Positions 14,534 to 14,654 of a stretch of 14,654 nucleotides of DNA are shown here, in pieces. The stretch's first letter is position 1; each line of letters opens with the position of its first letter. Origin of the DNA: Alphaproteobacteria bacterium (GTDB taxonomy: Bacteria > Pseudomonadota > Alphaproteobacteria > Rhizobiales > Rhizobiaceae); contig JAUIBM010000018.1 of the NCBI GenBank assembly GCA_030428345.1, positions 1 to 14,654 on the forward strand, written 5' to 3'. Below the pieces are notes generated by a model that was not told where the DNA came from, ran no database searches, and saw only the letters and a list, made by a program, of their open reading frames with translations. Both the position numbers and the translations under genes were made by a program.

Positions 14534-14654
14534 ATGGGCAACATGCTTGAAGTGCGGGGGCTTGAGAAAATCTACACGCGGTCGCTTTTCGACCGGACGC
14601 CGACCTTTCGCCTGACCGCCGACTTCACGATCCACGGGCCGGGGATTGTCGGGA
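14534..14654 (+). CDS. Probable ABC ATP-binding protein, N-terminus only (cut by window end)
   Basis: Only 40 residues are present. The start resembles an ABC ATPase: MLEVRGLEKIYTRS (4-17) matches the usual beta-strand opening, and FTIHGPGIVG (31-40) is where such proteins run into Walker A, which falls just outside the window. It begins four bases after the LivF-like stop on the same strand, so it is probably in the operon. ATG at 14534 is used; an in-frame ATG at 14543 is possible and neither has a good Shine-Dalgarno. A third ATPase after LivG/LivF is not part of the basic HAAT transporter. It may begin a second transporter or serve another export or processing step. Confidence 0.6.
   Translation, partial: MGNMLEVRGLEKIYTRSLFDRTPTFRLTADFTIHGPGIVG

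Noticed and set aside
1..14654. Search for tRNA genes, CRISPR repeats, insertion sequences, toxin-antitoxin or defence genes
   Set aside because: None seen. All space is accounted for by metabolism, transport and regulator genes, with no long direct repeats or terminal inverted repeats.

Overview
The window is about 14.6 kb of GC-rich DNA, densely packed with short intergenic gaps and ATGA/TGATG stop-start overlaps. It suggests an alphaproteobacterium, most likely Hyphomicrobiales (Rhizobiales). The basis is base composition, the density of ABC uptake systems and a glgP-type gene near transport operons; there is no rRNA or marker gene to confirm it. I see no tRNA, rRNA, insertion sequence, phage gene or CRISPR array.

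Left part (1-8697). The first 2.0 kb is most of a glycogen phosphorylase gene (glgP) on the minus strand, whose 3' end lies outside the window. Next is a five-gene minus-strand operon read from 7672 down to 2301. It encodes a sugar-type periplasmic binding protein, a double-domain RbsA/MglA-type ATPase, two RbsC-type permeases and an Est30-like alpha/beta hydrolase. A TetR-family regulator (8059-8697) is transcribed divergently from it across a 386-bp intergenic region and is its likely local regulator. A strong hairpin lies just after the binding-protein gene, and another lies just after the hydrolase.

Right part (8771-14654). An RpiR-family regulator (HTH plus SIS domain) on the minus strand is divergent from a plus-strand branched-chain-amino-acid/amide (HAAT) type ABC operon. 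That operon runs: Tat-signal binding protein, LivH-like permease, LivM-like permease, LivG-like ATPase, LivF-like ATPase, then the start of a further ATPase-like gene cut by the window end. The rpiR/binding-protein intergenic region is AT-rich. It holds back-to-back promoter candidates whose -35 boxes occupy the same bases on opposite strands, wrapped in inverted repeats.

The two halves share one plan: a regulator divergent from a complete ABC uptake operon, with a stem-loop directly after the binding-protein gene. The likely role is nutrient scavenging, with a sugar or related polyol/ester entering through the first system and an amino acid, amide or other small polar solute through the second. 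The sequence does not reveal either substrate. I found no clearly new biological system. The most unusual points are the hydrolase attached to the sugar transporter, the overlapping divergent promoters and the apparent third ATPase after LivF.
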